From Vombatus ursinus (taxonomy: Eukaryota > Chordata > Mammalia > Diprotodontia > Vombatidae): DNA of 64,000 bases. Below the pieces are notes generated by a model that worked only from the letters and a program-made list of their open reading frames with translations, did not search any database and was not told the DNA's origin. This document shows, in pieces, positions 32,870 to 45,233 of this stretch. Each line of letters starts with the position of its first letter. Position 1 is the stretch's first letter. The stretch lies in the NCBI RefSeq assembly GCF_900497805.2, contig NW_020954630.1, positions 9,204,222 through 9,268,221 of the forward strand. The letters run 5' to 3'. The translations under genes and the position numbers were made by a program.

Positions 32870-33135
32870 CTGTTAAGTCATTTTTTTCTGGTCGTGTGTG
32901 ACTTTTTGTGATCCCTTTTGGGGTTTTCTTGGCAAAGATGCTGGAGTGGTTTACCATTTCCTTTTCTAGCTCATTTTACAGATAAGGAACTGAGGCAAAC
33001 AGGGTTAAGTAGTGACTTCCCCAGGGTCATGAAGCTAGTAAAATCTGAGGCCAGAAAATTTGAACTCACCAAGTTGAGTCTTCCTGACTTCAGGCTTAGC
33101 AGTCTATCCATTGTGCCACTTAGCTGTACCTCTTG
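32870..33135 (-). mobile_element. RTE-tailed SINE
   Basis: GTGTGACTTTTTGTGATCCC, TTTGGGGTTTTCTTGGCAAAG, ATTTCCTTTTCTAGCTCATTT and CTATCCATTGTGCCACTTAGC in inverted order. Confidence 0.9.
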
Positions 33136-33154
33136 TAGAAGAGATAAACAGAAA

Positions 33155-33325
33155 TACCTGGTGTTGGATTTGGAAGAGGCCTTAGAAACCATCTAGCCCA
33201 TTTTATGGATGAGGAAACTGAGGCTCAGATGTGGAATAGCTTACTGAAGGTCATACAACGGTTTAGTGTCACGGACAGGACTAGAACCCAGGTCTCTTGA
33301 TTATTACAGGACACTACATGATATC
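33155..33325 (-). mobile_element. CR1/L3-tailed SINE
   Basis: GGAAGAGGCCTTAGAAACCAT, GATGAGGAAACTGAGGCTCAG and AGAACCCAGGTCTCTTGA. Confidence 0.72.
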
Positions 33326-33724
33326 AATAGTATACAATAGATTAAACCCACTGCTGGCTCACAAGGCTAGGAGAACAACATTTCTTTGGGTTGAAAAAAC
33401 AGAGAATAGAAATGTAAATGAAGCCCATTTGTGTGTGTATGTGTGTATGATCAGATGTAAAATGTAGGACCGAATGCATTTACATCCTAAATAAGCTCTC
33501 CTTTCCATTCGGTGGGAAAACATTGGAGCTGGCACATCGCAGCACATTTTAGAATGTGAAAATACCATTAAATATGGTGCTTTCCATAGTGTCCTGGCAG
33601 AACTTCCACAAAGTATTGATAGTGCTGTGGTCCACTGTCATAATCACAGGAAGTCCAAGAAAGAGACCCAGGATGAAACAGCAGATGACTCATTTGCAGA
33701 ATGGTTTGCCATCATTCTTATGGT
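33326..33724. other. no recognisable feature
   Basis: Nothing identifiable. Confidence 0.4.
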
Positions 33725-34970
33725 TTCTTTTTTTAAAGTTTTTTTTTGATGCATTTTATTTTTGTATAATAGTAGTTTCCCCTTAACTGCCCTCCCTCCA
33801 TTGAACTATCCTTTGTCACAAAGAAAACTGTTCAACAAACCCGGTAGACATTGTATACCATTTCAGTTGGTGTGTACCACATTTCACATCCATAGACTCC
33901 TACCTTTCAATTAAGAGGAGGAAGGTATATTTCATCACCACTTGTTTGGGACTGAGACTGGTCATTATAATTAGGGTTCTGTTACTTTTTAGTGCTGTTT
34001 TTGGATTATACTATTATTTGTTGTTGTTCAGTCATTTCCAGTCATATCCAACTCTTTGTGATTCCATTTAGGGTCACAAGATACTGGAGTGGTTTCCCAT
34101 TTCCTTCTCCAGCTCATTTTACAGATGAGGAAACTGAGGCAAACAGGGTTAAGTGACTTGCCCAGGGTCACACAGCTAGTCAGTTTCTGAGGCCAGATTT
34201 GAACTCAGAAAGATGAGTCTTCCTGACTCCAGGCCTGGTCCTGTATCCTTTCAGTGCACCACCTAGCTGCCCTTATATTATTGTAGTCATCATATACATT
34301 GCACCCTAATTATGCTGAGTTCACTCTGCATCAGTTCATCTAAGTCTTCTCATATTTCTATGAATTCCTCAACATTCATCATTTCTTATAGAACATTATT
34401 CCATTACATTCATGTGTGAAAATGTGTTCTATCATCCTGCAATTGATAATGCACCCACCTTATTTCCATTTTTTCCCTTTACCATAAAACGTGCTGCAAT
34501 GAATATTTTGATACATATAAGGGCCTTTATTTCTGTTTCTGATCTCCTTGGTACAAATAGGCTCATGAGTAGGATTAATCACTGGATTACAGGGATTGAA
34601 CAATTCACTGAATGACTTCTTTTGAATAATTGCAAAATTATTTTCCAGAATGCTTGGACTAAGTTACGGTTCCATGAGAAGCATGCTTGCTCTCTCACGG
34701 CCACTCCAACTTTATCTCATCTGTGCCACTTTGAGGAGTAGAAAGTAAAACCTCAACATTATTTTAATTTGCATTTCTCTTATTATTAGTGATTTGGAAC
34801 AATGTCTCATATGACTATTGAGAGTTTACAGGTCTTTTGAAAACTATTTATATTCTTTTTCTCTTTGGGAAAGGCTCTTGGTCTTACATAGTTGCACCAG
34901 TTCCCTACATATCTCAGATATCAGACTCTTCCGATATGTGATGCAAAGATTTTTTTTTTTTCTGATTCCA
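33725..34970 (-). mobile_element. L1 3' UTR fragment split by a SINE
   Basis: The inverted L1 3' sequence (TGCATTTTATTTTTGTATAATAG; AGAGGAGGAAGGTATATTTC) runs to 34015. It resumes at 34283 with CTGCATCAGTTCATCTAAG, ATTCCATTACATTCATGTG and TTAATTTGCATTTCTCTTATT. A T run at 34949-34961 marks the far border. It is more diverged than the copies at 26.0 and 41.0 kb. Confidence 0.82.
34016..34272 (-). mobile_element. RTE-tailed SINE inside the L1 fragment
   Basis: TTGTTGTTGTTCAGTCATTTC, CTCATTTTACAGATGAGGAAAC and CAGTGCACCACCTAGCTGCC. TTATACTATT (34006-34015) and TTATATTATT (34273-34282) form a 9-of-10 target-site duplication. Confidence 0.94.
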
Positions 34971-34989
34971 AATATTTGTTGTCAGGGAA

Positions 34990-35105
34990 GGGCACTGAAT
35001 GTGAACTAATGTTGGTTTGGAAAAGGCCTTAGAGATTATCTAGCTTATTTTATAAATGAAGAAACTGAGTCTCAGATAAGAAATAGCTTACTGAGGGTCA
35101 TGATT
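34990..35105 (-). mobile_element. CR1/L3-tailed SINE fragment
   Basis: GGCCTTAGAGATTATCTAGC and GAAGAAACTGAGTCTCAG. Confidence 0.6.
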
Positions 35106-37228
35106 GCTCCTAGTTTTGGTCTGGCTTGATGGGACTTTCTGTTCCATTCTGGCTGAGATAGTACTAAGGATGAGGCTTATAGAAAATCTAATGCTGTTTT
35201 TGGTTTTTCTTCCTACCTGTTCCTCTGGTGAGAAATACTCATTTTCTGCTATTGCCTTTTGATATGCCTTCCATATCAAAATTCCCTTCTCTGTTAGGGA
35301 ATTTGTAGTTTCTACATTGACGACAGGTTTTTATTTTGAGTAATATACACCCAGATTTATTTTCAGTGCCGGCAGTCTTTTGACTTTTGCCATAAACTTT
35401 CATCAGCGTGAGAGGAAAAGAAATTCGTTAGCTTAAGTCTTATGATCCTAACAGCTCATTAGAGAGCCCCTGGCTTTCGTCTTAGAGGATGCCTCCAGCT
35501 CAGTGCTGAATCTGTCAAAGTGAAGGAAGCAGGAATAGGACCACTTATCAATCCTACAAAGCAATTCCTTATTTTTAACTATGTAGACTACAGGGTTCAT
35601 TAGATTATTTTAATGATCCATCACAGGCCCAGCATACAAATCCCTCTTTCATCTGTCTACAGCTACTACCGAGAAATTAAAAAGCTAAATACCTGCCATG
35701 GAGTTAGGTCCATAAAACATCCATTTCAATTTGTTCTCAGTTTTTGCAGCTCTGCTTGGGTCTTCTTTGTGAGTTACCATTTTCCTAGCACATGGTTGTG
35801 TCCATTTGAACTCCACTGATAGGCAAAGGAATTATTTTAAGTCTAAATCATAGCTGAACCCGGTTTTGGTCTTAGGAAAACTGACTTTCTAACAAAACAA
35901 ATTCCCCAAGTTTTTCAAACTCAGATGATTTTAGTTCCTGTAACAATAAGAGTTAATACAGAAGTGGTTTTCCCAACTGAAATCCATTTCACATGAAAGA
36001 TTTCAGAAAGTACAGGCCCAACAAAGTATATCACTACTTCCTGAAGATATTTGGGAGTAGGGAAATATAAACTGTAAAGACGGTGCATTTTTCTAGCATG
36101 CCGTGGCAGTTTGCCTAGGTTTTTGCAAATTTCTGTAATCTAATAAAGTTCACTATAGGGTAATGGGACACAAATATAGTTTGAAGCACCTGTAAGAAAT
36201 CTTTTCATCTCAGCTCTCCCCACCTGAGTCACAGATTGATTAGAATAGAACCCAGGACAGGCTTTGGGGATAAAGGCCCATGCAATTAGCCATATGACTC
36301 ACCTCATTTATTTCGACTTTTGTGTCACTTCCAAGCACTTATCAACAGTTTTCCTTTTCTCTGGAAGATAAATGCCTTAAAGGATTTCCTTTGACTGTTA
36401 TACTGCCTGACTACCTGCATGTACTATGTAAACACCCCCATGTGCCCTCGCTTTGTAAGTATCAGGTATTTATGGCATGTTGGCTGATGAAGTCATTCAC
36501 TGAATAATTTCACATGGAATAAATTACATTAAAGAGGCTCATCACAGAATATGTGTGTAAATTAAATTATTCTCGATTTCCCCAAGAAAATACAGGTGGA
36601 AATAAACCGTACCTTGCTGTATACATGCGTGTGTATGTAATGTTGTGGTTTTGATCCCAACCTACCCACAAAACCTGACCCAAGGTGATTTTTTTGTTTG
36701 TTTCAGAGTGAAGGCTGTGAGTCATCTACTTATTACTGTTTCTGGTTGCATTATTTTGTTGATGATGGCGGTGCCCTTAAACAAAACCACCTTTCTCTTT
36801 GGAGAGTTAGCATATTGCCTCGATGTAAAATTATCTATTATTCCATCAGGATGAAGTTAGAGCTAAGACACAGACTGTTGCAGCAAAGAAGCCTTTTCAA
36901 AAGGCCAAACACAAGTCCCAATATTTCAAAAGCAGGACTGCTAGCTCCTCTTATTTGTAAAGCGTCAGTGGCTTTAAACCGGGTCCAAATGGCTCATCTG
37001 TTTCTTCTCTTTATAGGGAAGCACAGTAAAGTGTAAAAGACATATTCTTATGTGGCCACTCATCTATTTAAGACCAGATATGTGGAATAAAGTGGAGTCT
37101 CTATTTGGTGGCTAGGCCATCAAATAGTTAAGACATGTCAAGAACACTTCTTAACAGAATTCTAAAGCCCAACACTGATTTGGAAGATGAAAGGCAGAGG
37201 GTGAAATACAGATTTTTCTGTAACTAGG

Positions 37229-37252
37229 CACACGCGCGTGCGCGCACACACA

Positions 37253-37308
<56 letters not shown>
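37229..37308. repeat. (CG/CA)n microsatellite, Z-DNA-prone
   Basis: CACACGCGCGTGCGCGCACA leads into roughly 30 CA units, all alternating purine-pyrimidine. Confidence 0.96.
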
Positions 37309-37309
<1 letters not shown>

Positions 37310-38389
37310 CTTAAGTATCAATACAGGTATTCCTCCGGTAGTACGGTAATCTAAAGTACTTCTCCCATTGCAGCGTTAAGCTGTTCCCTGAATGACGATC
37401 ACATCTTGCATTTAGTAATCTGGTGGTTTCTATTCAGTGTAACCAGTTTGTTAGATATTGCCTCTTTTCATTGAAACCTTTGTCCTAGGTTCAGCTAATA
37501 TTTTATAGGGAACAAATATACACACTAAGTGACATGAGTCACTTCCTTCCCTCCCTAGTCCCCAGTCAGTATATTGGCTATTAATTTTAAAAGTCCAGTT
37601 GCAGATTTGTTGAATCAGGGCTCGGCCTTGACCTAATGGGTAGGTTGACAACATTTGGTTTCTCCCCTTCTACCCCCATTGCCTGTGCAGGATCAGAAAG
37701 CCCAGCCCTGGATTGGTTGGGGTTTGCTGCTGTTGCTATGACTCCGTTGCTAGGATCACTGCTGTCTCCAGCCCCTGCAGGAAACATGTAATGAATTATG
37801 GATGGTTGATTTTCTCAAAGAGGCCTGATCTGTAATGCAGATGAGTTCCAAGTCCCCCCTTTTCTTCTGGGTTCTTAAAAAAAACCAGAGTTTTAAATCA
37901 GAATCTGGCATTTGCCCAGTCCCAGTTGCCACTGGCAGTGACTCTTGAATACTGATGTTAATTCTTATGCAAAGAGAGGGCCAAGGGTCAGTGTCTGTTA
38001 TTTGTTCTGGAAAACCTTGTAGGATTTTCACTGAACTCTGTGATCCTTTGGGGATTTTCTTTTGGTGGGGGACAAGGAGATTCGAAGACAAAATAGGATA
38101 CAAACCCTAGAAGTGGCATCTTCAAAATAGTAGAGAGCCAGTCACCTTCTTGGCAGAAAAGGGAGTCTGAAGGGCTTCGGTCTGCATCCTGAAGGAGTAG
38201 TTAAGGGAATCTCTCTTTCTCTCTTTTTTTTTTTCTGGGCTCAGAGTCAGAGGGATATCTGCCTGAATATGACCTCGGACCTCCAGACTTCAGACCATAT
38301 GCAATTTAAGCCTCTTTAATCACCCAGACTTCAATAGATTTTGGCTTAAGAAGGGCTGTGACTTCCTTGCAGGCTACTGTTACGTTTCC

Positions 38390-38730
38390 AACGCTCCTAT
38401 CTTCCCCACCCCCCTTAATGGTTGGGGTGGGGTGGGGGGGAGAGAAGGATGTGATCTCACACGCGTGACACACCAGCTGGTGCCGGGGCCCTGAACAATG
38501 CCTCCAGCTCACGGCGCGCTCCCAGAGCCCCAGGAAGAGGGACTCCAAGGGTCCCCCGCTCCCTCCCGTCCCTCCACCCACTCACCCACCCACATCACTA
38601 CTGGCAGATTTCAATGAACTGTGGAGCTCAGAAATGAATCGAGCTCCTAGATAACACTCAGCAGCGAGTTACACATAGTGGATTTGTCTCTGGGAGAGAG
38701 TGCTATCTCTCGTAGGAGGCGCTAATGGGA
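38390..38730. promoter_or_regulatory. GC-rich patch, candidate regulatory element
   Basis: This is the most GC- and CpG-rich stretch of the repeat-poor island (ACACGCGTGACACACCAGCTGG, GGTGCCGGGG, CACGGCGCGCTCCC). It includes a palindromic E-box CAGCTG, a SOX-like GAACAATG and the CTCF-like motif at 38709. No transcription start or open frame is apparent. The function is inferred only. Confidence 0.3.
38709..38724 (+). promoter_or_regulatory. possible CTCF-like motif
   Basis: CTCGTAGGAGGCGCTA agrees with 13 of 16 positions of the extended CTCF consensus CCASYAGRKGGCRSYA. The GGCGCTA end is matched exactly. Confidence 0.3.
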
Positions 38731-40839
38731 ACCTTTTAAAAACTCTTTCCTCTCCCCTCAAGCCTCAGTCCCCCCAACTCCCCTTCATCTTTCCCCCATT
38801 ACAAATAAAGGGGTTCTCAGGCTTGTTCATAGTTGCAAGTAAAAAGAAGGAACTCTAGAAATGTGCCAGAGTCCGACTGGTTTCTTAAATTAAAGATAGC
38901 ATCTTCAAAAGGGTCATCCCGCTAGGCTTAAGTTCAATAATTTAGCCAGAGGAAGCGTTTAGGTGAGTATGAGTGAAACTGGAAAGCAGTCTCTGAGTTG
39001 GGAAAGTTTCATTGCCAGCATCTCCACTGGTCTTGGGGTCCTTTCTCCTGGGAGATAAGTGACTTAAATAATAGCTCGATTGCCTAGGGAATCTTACCGC
39101 ACTATCGCCAGATTCAAAGAAATAATCATGCCTTATCCTCGGTATTGTACTAAACAAAATGTGTGGGCTTTACGAATCAAAGAACACTAAAAACAATAAC
39201 CCAATTTTCTGGCAGCAGAACACAAGCTCAGCGATGATTGAAAATACCTGTTATTACCTGCCTCAACCAGCAGGTAATCTCTCATCACTAGGAATAGACC
39301 GGCAATTATTAAAAGAAAGAAAGGGGGGGGGGTTTAAAGAGGCAGTTTTTACTGCACAATGACTGAAAAGCAGTTTAGGTGAAAATTACATTTGTCACCC
39401 CCATCTTAGAGTATTTATTGAACGTGTAAAAAGAAAAAAACAAACAAACAAAAACAACACTCTAGGGGCCAGGTGTGTGTTTGAGAACCCTGGGAATAAA
39501 ATCTAGAAATATCAAAGAGATACAATACATACTGAAACTGCATTGCTCACTGTTAGGAACAGTAGGGATTAATAGAGTCATTTCATAAAATGGGAATCTA
39601 AGACCAAGGAATTTTTTTTTTTTAGTTTCAGTTTGATTTTTTGGTTTTGTTTTGTGAGGCAAGTCTTTCTGCTTACAACACTTCTAGTATCTTAGGAAAT
39701 ATGTTTGTGGAGGGCTATTGGTCATGCATTCAGTGACACCTGCATGCACAGATAATAATCACTGTCAGTAACAGTCATCTTCACATTCAAAGGACTGTAA
39801 CAGAGATAGGGGAGCAAGTTCAGAGCCCTAGGATTCAGTACTAGGAGACTACCGATGGAAAAGGAAAGGGAAGAATTGAAGTGATCATTTGGATAACTCA
39901 GCCCAAAATAAGCTTGTCCTGAAATATCTAGATAATTGAAGGCAAAATGAGGGTTTTTGTGTTTGTTTGAATTATTCAGGTAATTCTTCACTTAATTTTG
40001 CATGTGCAGCTATCACCTTCCTCTCCTTCACTGCAAAATGGAGATAACCACACCGGCAGAACTCACAGGGGAATTGTGTAGCTTACTGAATGATAGTAGG
40101 ATGGCTTGACAATACCAAGTGTTAGATTAATGCTGTGTTCTATTTTGGTTTGTCTAATACAGACACAGCTTATAGGAAAATATTTCTTCGTGTTTCTAGC
40201 TGTATATTTTTTTCCTCAGTGAAAAACAATTAAACAAAACAAGTCAAGGAAAAATCAGCCAGGACAATCAACCTATCTGTGGGAAGAGACATGATACTTC
40301 TAAATGGAATAAAAGCTAAATACCCCAAATAACTTGTGACTGAATCTCTAGTATGGGAAAATACAGAAACATCACTTACAGGAACCATTGCTTCTATAAT
40401 TAAAACACAGCCTGTTTGGGTTAATAGATCATAAGAGTTATTAATATTTAGTAATGCTAGATAAATGCCCTATGTCATCCATTGAACAATGGGCTAATCT
40501 CTGGAAAGGCTAAAGGGACCAGAAAGAAAGGGACCAGATCACATCCACATTGCAAATTAAGATATGGTAAGCAGAAAGCAACATGAACCATCAAAGGTGG
40601 TGCTGGGATGCTTTGAGGGGCCATGCTATAGGCATAAATTGAATGAGACAAGGGTTGAACTGTCTTGTAGGACAAGAGAGACTTTAGCTGAATTTTTGAG
40701 GAATAAACTGCATTTTTTTGTGGGGTGTGGTAGGCTATATGACTCCATATATCACAATGAAGACTGGATAGTTGGAAGCATCTAGATAATTGGAGCAGAT
40801 CTTTGTGCTTAAGTGTTTTCTCTCCTTCAGTGGAATGTA

Positions 40840-40915
40840 TCCTCCTTTTATCTTTGTATGCCCGCATAAATATAGTACCTTGTAATTAGTAGGTGCTTAA
40901 TAAATGCTTGCTGGT
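40840..40915 (+). mobile_element. L2 or MIR 3' end fragment
   Basis: TAATTAGTAGGTGCTTAATAAATGCTTG (split over 40884-40911) is the common L2/MIR 3' end. Confidence 0.6.
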
Positions 40916-41050
40916 TTGTTTTTGATGTTTGGTGCTGTCTAGACACATAGTTTACTTTTTTTAAATTTAATTTTTTGTTGCATTTTAAGTTCTGAACTGT
41001 CTCCCTCCCTCCCCACTCCACACTAGAGAAGGCCACCATTTCACACACCC

Positions 41051-41073
41051 ACATATATATATATATATATATA
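41051..41073. repeat. (AT)n microsatellite in L1 3' UTR
   Basis: ACATATATATATATATATAT run. Confidence 0.9.
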
Positions 41074-42016
41074 TTACATACATACATATACACAAACATG
41101 TAAAACCTATAACGTGAAAAACAAACATGTAAAAAAAAGTACTATGCATACATCTATTCATTAGTCCTTTCTCTGGGGATGGATAGCATCTTCCTTCATA
41201 GGTCCTTTGTAGTTGATTTGAATATTTATAATATTCAGAATAACTCAGTTCACAATTATTCTTTGAACAACATTACTGTAATATTCTCTTGGTTCCGCTC
41301 ATTTCACTCTTCATTATTTCATGCCGGTCTTCCCATGTTTTTCTAAAACCAACCTGCTCATTGTTTCTTATAGCACAATAGTATTCCATCACAAACATAT
41401 ACCATAACTTGTTTAACCATTCCCCAATTTATGGGCATCCCCTCAATTTCTAGCTCTTTACCACAATAAAGGGAGCTGCTATAAATATTTTAGAACATAT
41501 AAGTTCTTTTTCTTTTTCCATCTTCTCCTTGGGAAACAGACCTAATTGTGGTATTACTGGGTCAAAGAGTATACACAGTTTTATAACACTTTGGACATAA
41601 TTTCAGATTGCTCTCCAAAATGGTAGGATCAGTAAACAGTTCCACTAACAGTATATTAGTGTCCCAAATTTTCCCTCCAACATTTGTCATTTTCCCCTTT
41701 TATCATTTTACCCAATCTGATAGGTGTGAGATGGTAGCTCAGAGTTCTTTTAATTTGTATTTCTCTAATTAATAATAATTTAGAGCATTTTTTCTATATA
41801 ATTTTGATTTATTCATCAAAAAACTGCCTGTTCATATCCTTTGACCATTTATCAATTGGGGAATGACTCATTCTTATAAATTTGAAAAAAGTTCTCTTTA
41901 TATTTGAGATATGACCTTTATTTGAAAAACTGTCTATAAAATTCCCCACTCCTCCACTCCCAGTTTTCTGATTTCCTTCTGATCTTGGTTACATTGGTTT
42001 TACTTACACAAAAATT

Positions 42017-42440
42017 AGACTTACATGAACTGATGCAGAGTGAAGTGAGCAGAACCAGGAGAGCGTTATTTACAGTAACAGTTATATTGTATGATGAACA
42101 ATTGTGAATGACTCCACTCTTCTCAGCAATATAATGATCCAAGACAATCCCAGAAGACTCATGATGAAAAATGCTATCCACCTCCAGAGAAAGAACTGAT
42201 AGCAGAAACATGCTATTTTCCATTTTCTTTTTTTTTAAGTTTTCTTCCACGAAATGACTAATATGGAAATACATTTTACATGATTGCATATATAACCTAT
42301 ATCAGATTGTTTACCATCTCAGGGAGGGGAGAAGAGAGGGAGGGAAGAACAGAATTTGAAACTCAAAACTTCAAAAAACTCAAATTTTAAAAATTGTTTT
42401 TACATGTAATTGGAAAAGAAATGAAATATTACTTAAATAT
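42017..42440 (+). mobile_element. L1 3' end inserted in the minus-strand L1
   Basis: TGAACTGATGCAGAGTGAAG, GTATGATGAACAATTGTGAA, AATGATCCAAGACAATCCCAG, CTATCCACCTCCAGAGAAAG and an A-rich end (TACATGTAATTGGAAAAG) give the marsupial L1 3' end in sense orientation. The host L1 stops at about 42016 and resumes at about 42445. TTACACAAAA on the left and TTGTACAAAA on the right may be an eroded duplication. Confidence 0.9.
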
Positions 42441-44492
42441 ATTTGTACAAAACCTTTTAAATATAATATAATCAAAATTATCCATTTTGTAGCTCACAAT
42501 ACTTTATCTCTTGTTTATTCATAAATTCTTCTCCTATCCATAAGTCTGATAGGTAATATGTTCCATGCTTTTCTAATTTTCTTATGTTATCTCCATTTAT
42601 ATCTAAGTCATGTATACATTTTGACCTTATCTTGCTAAATGATGTAAGATACTGATCTAACCCCTGACTGCTTTCTAGTTTTCCCAACAATTTTTTTTCC
42701 CAAATAGTGAATTCTTATCCCTAAAGCTTAAATCTTTATATTTGTCAAACATAAGGTTACCATAAACATTTACTACTGTGTATCATGTCTTTTCCATTAA
42801 TCCATGTTTCTATTTCTTAGCTAGTACCAGATAGTTTTTGATAATTACTCCCTTATAGTTTAAAATCTAGTGCTGATAAACCTCTTTTCTTTAATTTTTC
42901 CCATTAATTCTTTTGATATACTTGGTGTTTTGTTCTTCCAAATAAATTTTATTATTTTTTCTAGTACAATAATATTTTTTTAGCTATTTGTGATAGCATT
43001 GAATAAGTAGATTAGTTTAGGTAGAACTGTCATTTTAAAAAAAAATTATATTGGCTTTGCCCACCCATGAACAATTTATATTTCTCCAATTATTTAAATC
43101 TGACTTTATTTATTTAAAAAGTATTTTATAATTATGTTCAAGTAGTTCTTGGGTTTGTCTTGACATGAATATTCCTAGTTATTTTATGCTGTCCATGGTT
43201 ATTTTAAATGTGGCATCTTTTACTATCTTTTCTTGCAGAGGTTTGGTAGTGATGTATAGAAATGCTGTGATGATTTATGTGGGTTTATTTTATATCTTGC
43301 TACTTTACTAAAATTATTTATTGTTTCAACTAAGTTTTTCGTTGATTCTAAAATTGTCCAAGTACATCATCATATCACCTGCAAAAAGAGATAGTTTTAC
43401 TACCTCATTGCCCATTCTGATTTCTTCAATTTATTTTTCTTCTCTTATTGCTGTTGCTAGCATTTCTAATGCAATATTGAATAATATTGGTGATTTGGGG
43501 CATCCTTGCTTCCCTCCTGATTTCATTGAGAAGTCTTCTAGTACATCCTCATTACAAATAATGCTTGCTGATGAATTTTAGGTAGATGTTTCTTATCATT
43601 TTAAGGAAAAAAAATCCATTTTTACTTATGTTTTCAAGTGGTTTTCTAAAAAATAGGAATGAATATTGTATGTTGTCAAAAGCTTTTTCTGCATCTATCG
43701 ATATAACCACATAATTTTTGTTACTTTTGTTACTGATGTAATCAATTATGTTAATAATTTCCCTTATGTTAAACCACCCCTGCATTCTTGGTATATATCC
43801 CACTTGGTCACCATGTATAATCTTTGATATATTCATTGGTGAAATTGGTCTATATTCTTTATCTGTTTTTGCTCTTCCTGGTTTAGGTGTCAGCACCATA
43901 TTTATTTCATAAATGGAGTTTGATAGGACTCCTTCTTTGCCTATTATTCCAAATACTTTGTTTAATATTGGAATTGATCTTTAAATGTTTGGTAGAATTC
44001 ACTTGTGAATCCTCTGGTCCTGATGCTTTTTCCTTAGGAAGCTCATTTATGATCTCTTCAATTTCTTTTTTAAAAAAATAGGTTTATTTAGATACTCTAT
44101 TTCCTCTTCTGTTAATCTAGGCAGTTTATATTTTTGCAAGTCTTCTTCCATTTCTCTTAAATTGTTAAATTTATTGGCACATAGTTGGGCAAAATAATTC
44201 CTAATAATTGCTTTCTTCTTTCATCTACATTAGTGGTATATTCACCCTTTTCATTTTTGATACTAGTGATTTGGTTTTCTTCTCTCTCTCTTTTTTAAAA
44301 ATCATTAACCAATGGTTTATTTATTTTATTGGTTTTTTCATAAAACCAATTCCTAGTTTTATTTATTAATTCCATGATTTTCTTACATTCAATTTTATTA
44401 ATCTGACCTTTAGGATTTCCAATTTGGTGTTTAATTGGGGATTTTAAATTTGTTCTTTTTCTGGTTTTTTAAATTGCGTACCCAATTCATTG

Positions 44493-45180
44493 GTCTAAAC
44501 ACAGAGTTTGAAAGGAAGTGGTGGTGGGATTGGACTGCAAAGGGGAAAGAGAAGGTAATGAAAATGTAACCTTGCTTCTCCTGTAATTTTTGTCTAGTGA
44601 TAGTTTTCCTAAGCACATGCCCATGCTGCTTTGGGAAGGTTGTCCAATTTTCAGTGAACCAAAAATTTGACTTAGTCTAATTCAGCAGGACTCCTTAGGT
44701 TTTCTTACCAATACTGGCTGTTTTAATCAGAATTGGAAGCTCAAGTGACAGTACTGGTTCACTCTAGCATTCCACTTCTCCATTTGGTTTGTCTATCTGT
44801 AAAATGGATATAAACTTTTTCATTGATCCTGGATAATTTTTCTGAGGAGACTGGGTGAGGGCAAAGTGATTTGAGAACCTTAGTCGTATGTGTGACTCTC
44901 GCATTATATCTTCCCATAATTCTGCCAACACAGATGGAAATAGAACTACTGAGAAGTCATAGAATCATTTTTAAACTCTTAGACACTTCAGATTTGTTCC
45001 TTTACAGGTTCAAACTGTTTTTTTAGCCTGGCAAATAATGAAAGCCATTAACCCCTAAAGCACAATTAACCCAAGACATAAATGAGTAATCATGTTTCAT
45101 GGCATACATAAAGAGACCTCTGTGAGACGACACATTATAATCATGTAGAAAGACCTGGGAGAGATCAGACTGTGAAAAAT
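44493..45180. other. no recognisable feature
   Basis: Starts with the right target-site copy of the L1. Otherwise unassigned. Confidence 0.4.
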
Positions 45181-45233
45181 TGTGAATTTCTCGCACCATG
45201 CTCTGGCTATATGATTCAATCTCACCAGTATGA
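45181..45233. repeat. 53-bp direct repeat, copy A
   Basis: It begins TGTGAATTTCTCG and ends CTCACCAGTATGA. It matches copy B at 47084-47136 at 51 of 53 positions, both differences being transitions. The flanks are not alike. Identity unknown. Confidence 0.95.

Larger units (their letters stand above)
35106..40839. other. repeat-poor island
   Basis: For about 5.7 kb I recognise no SINE, LINE or DNA transposon. The only repetitive sequence I see is the (AC)n tract at 37229-37308 and short homopolymers. Elsewhere in the window a SINE or LINE piece occurs about every 0.5 kb. No coding exon was recognised. Depletion of this kind is common in conserved regulatory DNA, but conservation itself cannot be judged here. 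Confidence 0.6.
40954..44492 (-). mobile_element. L1 LINE, 5' truncated, with ORF2 3' part
   Basis: On the minus strand the element runs from the reverse transcriptase region of ORF2 to the 3' UTR and a T-rich (poly-A) end at 40954. A 348-bp open piece (43552-43899) carries the RT motif [14 protein letters not shown] and upstream [20 protein letters not shown]. The second catalytic box reads FAGDMMMYL instead of FADD: codon 43377-43379 is Gly where the metal-binding Asp belongs. ORF1 and the endonuclease domain are absent. GTCTAGACACATAGTTT (40937-40953) and GTCTAAACACAGAGTTT (44493-44509) form a 15-of-17 target-site duplication. It is not functional. Confidence 0.93.

Noticed and set aside
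43552-43899. Functional reverse transcriptase gene
   Set aside because: Only a fragment of L1 ORF2 is open, the second catalytic box is changed, and ORF1 and the endonuclease are missing.
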